DNA from: Ulva prolifera
Lineage: Eukaryota > Chlorophyta > Ulvophyceae > Ulvales > Ulvaceae
Reading direction: 5' to 3'
DNA length: 64,000 bases
NCBI GenBank assembly: GCA_023078555.1
Contig: CM041204.1
Location: 2,208,985 to 2,272,984 of the forward strand
Translations under genes and position numbers: made by a program
Part shown: piece by piece, positions 57,760 to 64,000 of the stretch
How the letters are laid out: each line of letters starts with the position of its first letter
Position numbering within the stretch: the stretch's first letter is position 1
Notes under the pieces: model-generated
What the model was told of the DNA's origin: nothing
Seen by the model: the letters and a program-made list of their open reading frames with translations, nothing else
Databases searched by the model: none

Positions 57760-59193
57760 TTACTGAGCTGGAGTGCCAGCCGTCTCAGGTGCTGGAGGTG
57801 CTGTAGCTGTTGGAGCGGTCGATGTGGTGGCCGATGTGGTGCCGGCTCCGGCGCCAGTGTCAGTAGCAGCCTGCTGTATCAGCTTGAGCTGCTGCACCTG
57901 CGCTGCCAGGTTGTCCCGGATGACACGCAGTGCCGCCCGGTCCGCTGCGAGACGCTCCGGCATCCGAATGGAGAGAACCTTCTGGCACTCCCGCTGGGCC
58001 TGGGCTCCCTGCAGGTCCATGCCACGACTGCGCTGCTGCCATTGCCATTGCTGCCATTGCAAGTCCGTGCCACGGCTGTGCTGGTGCCATTGCCATTGCT
58101 GCGATTGCCATAGCACTGGAGCCTGGGCGCTTGCTCTTTTGTACATCTGGATCCATGTGCAGGCTGCTTTATGTGCACATCTACGACAGCTACATTGGCC
58201 AGCCTGCTCCATCACACATAGCATGCTGCACGGTTGGACGTGTGGCTTGCCTTTGCACAGGGACAAGAGATGGTACTGTTCAAGCTAGTCCTTGTGACCT
58301 ACAGGACCTGATTGACATCATGAGCAGATTCCACAGAGGGACAACACTGGCTTATAATGTGCAACCATGGGAGACAGATACAGTGGACAGTGGGGCAGGG
58401 CACAAATTCAGCATGTGGCAGCATTATATAGGTCACACTGCTGGTTGCCCTAGGCATTTAAATGGGGTAGATGCCTTCTCATTGTTGAAGATAGATGAGC
58501 GCTTGCTTGTGTCATTGCCTGAACCCTTCGCACAATCTGTGTCACTGGCTCCACAGCTGACATCAGTGAAGCTACATGAGGACGAAGTCGATGGCGCTTG
58601 CTCTCCCTCGTCAGAATCGTCATCACTGTCACGTCGAGACTCACAATTCGATTCCGTGTGGCCGCCGCTGCTGCCGGTGCTGCAATCTGGACCCTCACTG
58701 TCAGAGCTGCTGAGCTCTGCACGAACAGGCACCCAGATCATTAAACTGCGAGGTGCACGGCACTCTTCAGTACAATCTGCAAAGTCATAAGACACCGGGT
58801 AGTTGTCACTGTTCCTGAATCTGCGTCAACCATCTCGCCGAGCAGCTCCACAACATGTTGCACATCTCTTTTGGTCGGATCCAGCATAAGCGCGTTTGTG
58901 CCCATGCGCAAGGCACGAGAATAATCTCCGGCATGAAAGGCCGCCATGAGTTCCTTCTGATACTGCACACAGTGCTGTTGCCTGACAACGATTTCGCATG
59001 ATGACGACCACCCAGGTACAGCGGTTCATGAAACGAGGTCCCGATAGAGATGAATTCACGCACTTCAACTGATCGTTCTTTCATCATGCCGTGAAAGACC
59101 GAGCTTACTACTTGTTCCGGCATGGTCAGCATGCGGTTGTCTTCGGAGATTAGGTTGGTGTCGATGACGAGTCGGATATTCTCAACTTACAAC
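57760..59193 (-). CDS. Acidic/Ser-rich protein with helical repeat, partial model
   Basis: Exon-like pieces on minus, in order: about 59193-59020 (NIRLVIDTNLISEDNRMLTM, then EQVVSSVFHGMMKERSVEVR) with a GTGGTC donor; about 58956-58800 after TGTGCAG (YQKELMAAFHAGDYSRALRM, then GTNALMLDPTKRDVQHVVEL), a helix pair like a TPR unit; 58780-58440, a Ser/Asp/Glu-rich disordered piece (SRRDSDDDSDEGEQAPSTSS); and a terminal block ending at 57760 (ECQKVLSIRMPERLAADRAA, then coil and a Thr/Ala/Pro tail). The join between the second and third pieces does not fit in phase, so part of the model is wrong. The TPR-like piece recalls small glutamate-rich proteins, without a firm match. Confidence 0.42.
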
Positions 59194-60510
59194 GGCTTGG
59201 CCCTGATGCCTGAAGATCATCATGCAGGTGACTGATTGTATTTCTCGGTGTAATTCTATGTTTGTAGGCTCATCCGCGAATCGAATGTTCAGATCCCGCA
59301 TGATTCATGCGCGGCTGGACCATGCAATTGCCAGTACATGCGACTGCATGGCGGGCATAACGCCCCTATAGCCATGGAGCAAGACATGTATGCATGGGCT
59401 CCAGGTGAACTCATGGCTATGCGACATCCGACGCCCGTTACCCAACGTCATTCGCATGCACGTGCGTGCCACAACGGGCAGGTCATGATGCAAAATCGAA
59501 ATCGATAGCAGGTCGCATAATGGCTGCAGGTCGACGGAAGCCCTGCAGAAACAGCCTGCCGAGAGAGAGACCAGCGGACCCGACCTTCGCCTTCGTGAAA
59601 TTGGTGGGCGCTGCCACCCGTGACATATGTATGTTGCAGGGCCTCTTATGCAAACACGAGTGAGAAGTTTTTTGCACGCATGACCCTCAGATCGCGCATC
59701 GGCATGCATGGACAGCTGAGGCTGCAGAACCATGTGTGACATCATCCAGATGGGTGGGATAGATTCGCGTAAGCGATGGTTCTGATTGTCTGCGGCGCGG
59801 CGGGCACACAACGCGGATAGCGAGGTGGGCGTGGATACATAGCGACAAGCAGCTTGACTACGGTGATGGTGGAACGAAAGGAAACACAGCAGGACACGAT
59901 TTTCGTGCCGGGCAAATGTGCGCCTTACACAATTCTCCGGGGAACAGCTAGATGCGCGGAGCCCGTGCCTGCTACAACTGACCGCGGCACATCCCAAAAA
60001 ATCGAGAATTGACGCCCTCCTGCCAGGATGGTCCGTCACATTCAAAAAACCTCCAGTCCTTGGTGCATCAAACGCCCAGCCAACCAACCACAAACATTCA
60101 TCGAACAAATTGAATCAACATAGTCAGTCACAGTTCTGCACTGCAGCTGAAGATTCTTGGGGGCATCAAAGAAAGCAGGGACTTCCACAGCCCCAAGCCT
60201 CTATTGATGCCACCCAGGCTATGTGCAAGGCAGCACAGACAAGGATTTCGGCCGGCCAGCATCAGCTGGTGCCCTGCTCAACACACATACCACAATACCA
60301 ACCACCAGACGTCTCCGATGCTGCACACTGCACACTAACGCTGTTCTGTCAGCACCGAGGCGGTTGCCACTAGTGTCCTCTGCCCCGGCCATTCCCCCAC
60401 ACCCCACACCAGAGCACTGCCACACGAGATGCTTCCAGAATCCTCACCGCAGGCTTCGAACCAAGCCGACGATCCCATGCATTATTGCTAAAAGCTCTCA
60501 CAAGCAACGA
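59194..60510. other. No gene seen
   Basis: A 267-codon minus frame (59305-60108) is open but reads as Cys/His/Arg-rich sequence without domain character or splice sites, so I do not call it. Elsewhere only short frames. Confidence 0.4.
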
Positions 60511-63500
60511 CTACTCTACCCTGGGGAACATGGTGTGCAAGCCCAACCCCTCAACACCCCCGGTGTGCAGTGCGTCGAGCGCTCCCTCCACAGCGGTCAC
60601 CGGCGCAGGGCACTCCTCAATCCCACACATCGTCATCACATTGTCAAGCTGCATTGGGCTAGCATGCGACGTCCGCAGCTTACACGGCTCCGCCTGTTGC
60701 AGCGCAGCCATAACCTCCTCCACACCGCCCATCATGCTGCCCTCGCCGGTCATGCATATGTCAACCGGCATCGAGCCGCCAGCCGACGTCCCAGCATCCG
60801 CAGGCGTGGCCCTCGCCTGTGCTAAGCTGCTCCCCCCCCGCGGCGTGTACCCCGACGTCAGGCTGTCAGGGTGGATGTCCCACATCGTGCCTCCGGACAT
60901 GGTCGGCAACAGCGCGCAGCCGTCGGTCGGCGCGGCCACTGAGCCATGCTGTGTGCTGAGAGGGCCCTCTGAGGCCTTCAGGGAGACCTCAGTGGAAGGC
61001 GAGTCCATCATCAGGTCAAGCGGGGGCGGCTTATCGGTGGAATCCCAGAGGTACCGACGGGGGTCATCGTTGGCCCCGGACCACACGCGACCGACCCGGC
61101 CGGAACTCCGACAACTTCCCTTGGAGGCTGTCCGAAGGTGCGCCACTTGCTGCACCGCGGCCGCGCGGCGGGCGTCTGGCACAGCAGCGGCCACGCCGCA
61201 GCCGCTAGCTGCAGCCAGCGCAGCGGCCGCGGCGGCCGCCGCCGCGTCGTCAACTCCCCCCCGCTGCTGCAGCGACTGCAACACCGCAGCGAGCTGTGCG
61301 GCGTCGACATTCTGCCCGGCTGCGCCACCAGGCACACCGGCGCCGTTGCCGCAGCTGCGGAGGTAATCCCCCGCCAAGTCCACGAGCTGCTCTTGTGTCG
61401 CCGCGGACACCCACGCCGCCGTCGCGGCATCGACGCCGCAGCGCTGCGTTAACCCCGCACGCAGCGCCGCGGCCGACAGCTGCCCAAGGTGCTGCCCCTG
61501 CCCGGATGCTGCACTGCTCGGCGCACTCAACGGGGCCCCCGGCTCCATTCCACGGCACCCCTGCTGCCGCTTCGCCCCCTCCCACTGCATCTGATGCAGC
61601 CCCGGAAACGCCACAAACCCGGACCCGGACGGCCTCCGGGACGACGGGCACGACGCGGACTCCGGCGGACTCAGCGGCACCGCCGGGTTTGAACCCTGAC
61701 TGGGTGGGAACGCGGACGTGGCGGCGCTAGCTGCGTGAAGGCTGCTGTCGCCAACGGACAACAGCCATGGCTCGGCCGAGCGCTGAGACGCGACGTCCAA
61801 CGAGAAGGCGCTGCTGGAGAGGAGGTGTGCGTTCGCGGTCGCCGTGGCGGCACGCGACAGGTGCAGCGATGTGTACCGGTGCTGGCAGTGCGACGAGCGC
61901 TGTTGCTCCTGCACCGCCGGCAGATCTGACATCGCGGATCCCTGCGAAGTCGGCGGGGCAGACATTGAGTCTGGGAGCGCGTGTGACGCATACAGCGCTT
62001 GCACGGATGGTGTATGCGCGTGGCCAGAAGGGTGCGCCGATGTAGACGGTCGGAGCGAGGAGGAGCCAGGGAGGTGGCTGAGGGGGTCTAAATTGGCAGC
62101 AGTGTGTGTGCTGTTGCAGCTCCCCAGAGAGGCGGTGGTGAGCGCGCGGCTCGTGCCGTCCGCCGACGCGGGCTGGAGGCGACTGGGAGATGGCACCGTG
62201 GTGGTGGCAGCAGCAGCTCGTCGCGACTGCGATCTGGGCAGATGCCGCCTGCAGGAATAGTCAGTGGTGAGGACGTGGTGAGGATGGGATTGGAATTAGT
62301 GATGGTGAAGTAGCCTGGGAAGCAGCCTCTGCTCATGCATGTATTGGTGAGTCTGTATGCATGCAGTGCAGTATGCAGCACTAGAAGTGGCTGAAACACT
62401 GAGGATGACCTCAGATGATGCCACAAAAGGAGGCACTCATAGAGCCTACACACATGAGCTCCATGATGGCCATTGTGAGTGAAAGGGGAAGGTGCCTGTC
62501 ATAGTCACAGACATATATGCCTCAGCTGCTTCCTGCCAGGTTCTAGCAGCCAGTGTGAAATACGCTCTCAAGAGCAGGAATGCCAGAAGAAAGGATCTAA
62601 ATGTTATCTGGAGAACCTGGGCACAGGTGCAACGCAGCAGCATGTGACAGCATGGAAGCGATGCAGCAGCATGTGGCACACGCCACGTAGCACATGTACG
62701 GAGGCAGAGGCGCACTTGAACGCGAGGATCCAGCTGTGCTGCAGCAGCTGCGACACTGTCGGCCGGTGCGCCGGGGCCTTTGTGAGGGCCCACTTGATGA
62801 AGTCCGCCGCGGCCGGGGGCAGCCACTGCGGGATCTTTGGCGCCTCGTAGAGCACCGCCCGCACCGACGCCTCCCGCGTGCTCATGCCGAACGGCGGGTA
62901 GCCGACGAGCAGCTCAAACGCGAGCACGCCACACGCCCACGCGTCGACCTTGTCGGTGTACACGAGGTACGCGTTGTGCTTGTTCTCTTCTGGGACCCGC
63001 TTGTCCGGGCAAACAAGCACCTCTGCATGTCATGTCTCACTGTGGGACTGTGTTGCGGAGGCAGGAAGGACAGAGTTGGAGGGGCAGGTAGCAGTCAACG
63101 CACGGGCACCGGACACCAAAGCCACTGGCATAGAATTGTGTGCCTCAGCAGCGGGGCTGCAGAGTGTGCAACAAGGACAGGCGCGGCGAGGCGGGCAGCG
63201 CCGCGGAATCAGCGAGCAGCGAAAGAACACAAATCCAGCACAGCGCAGATGGTCTTCAGAGCGTGTTGCACACGAGCGAAGTGCGCGAGAGAGACAACGG
63301 ATGTACGGGTCAGGGCGTACTACTGAACCATGACCAGATGTGCCATGGTGCAGAGGGTGTGCATGTCAACATGTGTGTGGCAAGCCCTGCTGATCATGCT
63401 GTGTGCATACTAGGCATGGCTGGCTGGCTGGGTGCTGCGCCTCGGAGGGTCAAGGTGTCAACTCATGAGAGTCAGATATATGCTTGTCTACTTGATGAAT

Positions 63501-64000
63501 CGTCCTGGACGCAACACCAGCCAGCCATGCGTGCAGTGTGCACACGTGTGGGAGAGCATCACATGCCGACCTACCACTGCGCCGACGCCTCGGCCGCACC
63601 ACTCACAGCAGAATTACAGTGCCACACACCGCAGCACTGCCAGAGGCACGGCAGCGTTGGATCACTCATATGCCGCTAGCGAGTAAGTGTGGGGTTGACG
63701 GACAGCTCCTGGACGCATGGAGCCAGGCCCGCACAGCGTTTGGATGTGCACTTCCTCTGGCAGCTGAGCGCAGACTACATAGCCTCCTCCACCCCCCAGG
63801 ATGCTGCTGGGGGTTACACGGATGCGGCGTGGGCGGGGGTTGATCGCACCTGGGGACATGTAGTCTAGTGTCCCGAGGCGAGTGACGGGCGCCTCGTGGT
63901 TGGCATCCACCGACAGCCCAAAGTCCGCGATTTTCAGGGTGCCGTCAGTGGAGAACAGCGTGTTCTCGAGCTTGATGTCTCGGTGGATGACGCCGAGGGA
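60511..64000 (-). CDS. Ser/Thr protein kinase with long C-terminal tail (5' truncated)
   Basis: Protein phosphorylation. The window edge cuts the gene inside the catalytic loop. Exon 64000-63850 encodes [23 protein letters not shown] and [11 protein letters not shown], ending at GTGCGA in phase 1. Exon 63022-62716 continues [40 protein letters not shown] and the C-lobe end [15 protein letters not shown]. Exon 62248-60511 follows CCTGCAG in matching phase and adds about 578 residues, rich in Ser, Ala, Pro and Gln, with a somewhat ordered stretch ([20 protein letters not shown]), an Ala run and PLDLMMDSP. Catalytic HRD, DFG and APE-equivalent (SPE) are present, so the kinase should be active. 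The [13 protein letters not shown] insert after SPE recalls a kinase group I associate with chlorophyte genomes. N-lobe and start lie beyond position 64000. Confidence 0.9.

Noticed and set aside
59305..60108. 267-codon minus frame
   Set aside because: Composition (Cys, His and Arg-rich, no hydrophobic core pattern) is unlike the verified exons, and no splice sites or domain support it.
60485..61366. 293-codon plus frame opposite the kinase gene
   Set aside because: It is the mirror of the long last exon of the kinase, whose frame and phase are fixed by the kinase domain.

Overview
This window is nuclear DNA of a eukaryote, most probably a green-lineage alga. Confident genes are broken by GT-AG introns on both strands, so prokaryotic origin is ruled out. 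They include a plastid-type DEAD-box helicase of the RH22 group, a small AP2-domain protein, a bacterial-type glucokinase pair, PARN, a p31comet/MAD2L1BP-like protein and a Ser/Thr kinase of a style I associate with chlorophytes. Donors are mostly GTGC(G) and acceptors mostly TGCAG, as in GC-rich chlorophyte genomes. I cannot name the species.

Layout: 1-4 kb has no confident gene. Two plus-strand exon blocks (4.1-6.4 and 12.7-13.9 kb) could be one gene split by a 6.3-kb interval that holds a hAT-like transposon. A head-to-head pair follows: MAD2L1BP-like on minus (16.4-17.4 kb) and RH22 on plus (17.9-21.25 kb, seven exons). PARN occupies the minus strand from 22.1 to 32.6 kb, with a 5-kb repeat-filled intron. 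A weak membrane-protein gene lies at 32.7-33.45 kb. Two glucokinase genes sit in tandem on minus (34.8-39.5 and 41.8-45.3 kb), separated by a 54-bp minisatellite and a MITE. An AP2 gene (45.9-46.4 kb, plus) is divergent from the second. From 47 to 60 kb there is a 344-residue helical protein with a consistent five-exon model, then several incompletely resolved genes. The window ends inside a protein-kinase gene (60.5-64.0 kb, minus) with a long low-complexity C-terminal region.

Gene models were checked by intron phase: the exons of RH22, AP2, the 344-aa protein, both glucokinases, most of PARN and the kinase join without frame conflict. The genes do not form one pathway. They cover RNA metabolism (RH22, PARN), glucose phosphorylation (GLK-A/B), mitotic checkpoint (MAD2L1BP-like) and signalling (AP2, kinase). 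The space between exons is rich in mobile DNA: a 102-bp hAT-type MITE family in four copies with 8-bp target duplications, a 980-bp hAT-like element with a perfect 8-bp duplication, a fold-back repeat family, minisatellites, homopolymer runs and an unusual number of long perfect palindromes.

The most interesting points are the glucokinase duplicate that has lost the conserved Asp and Arg of its first phosphate-binding motif, the two dated-by-structure transposon families, and the palindromes.
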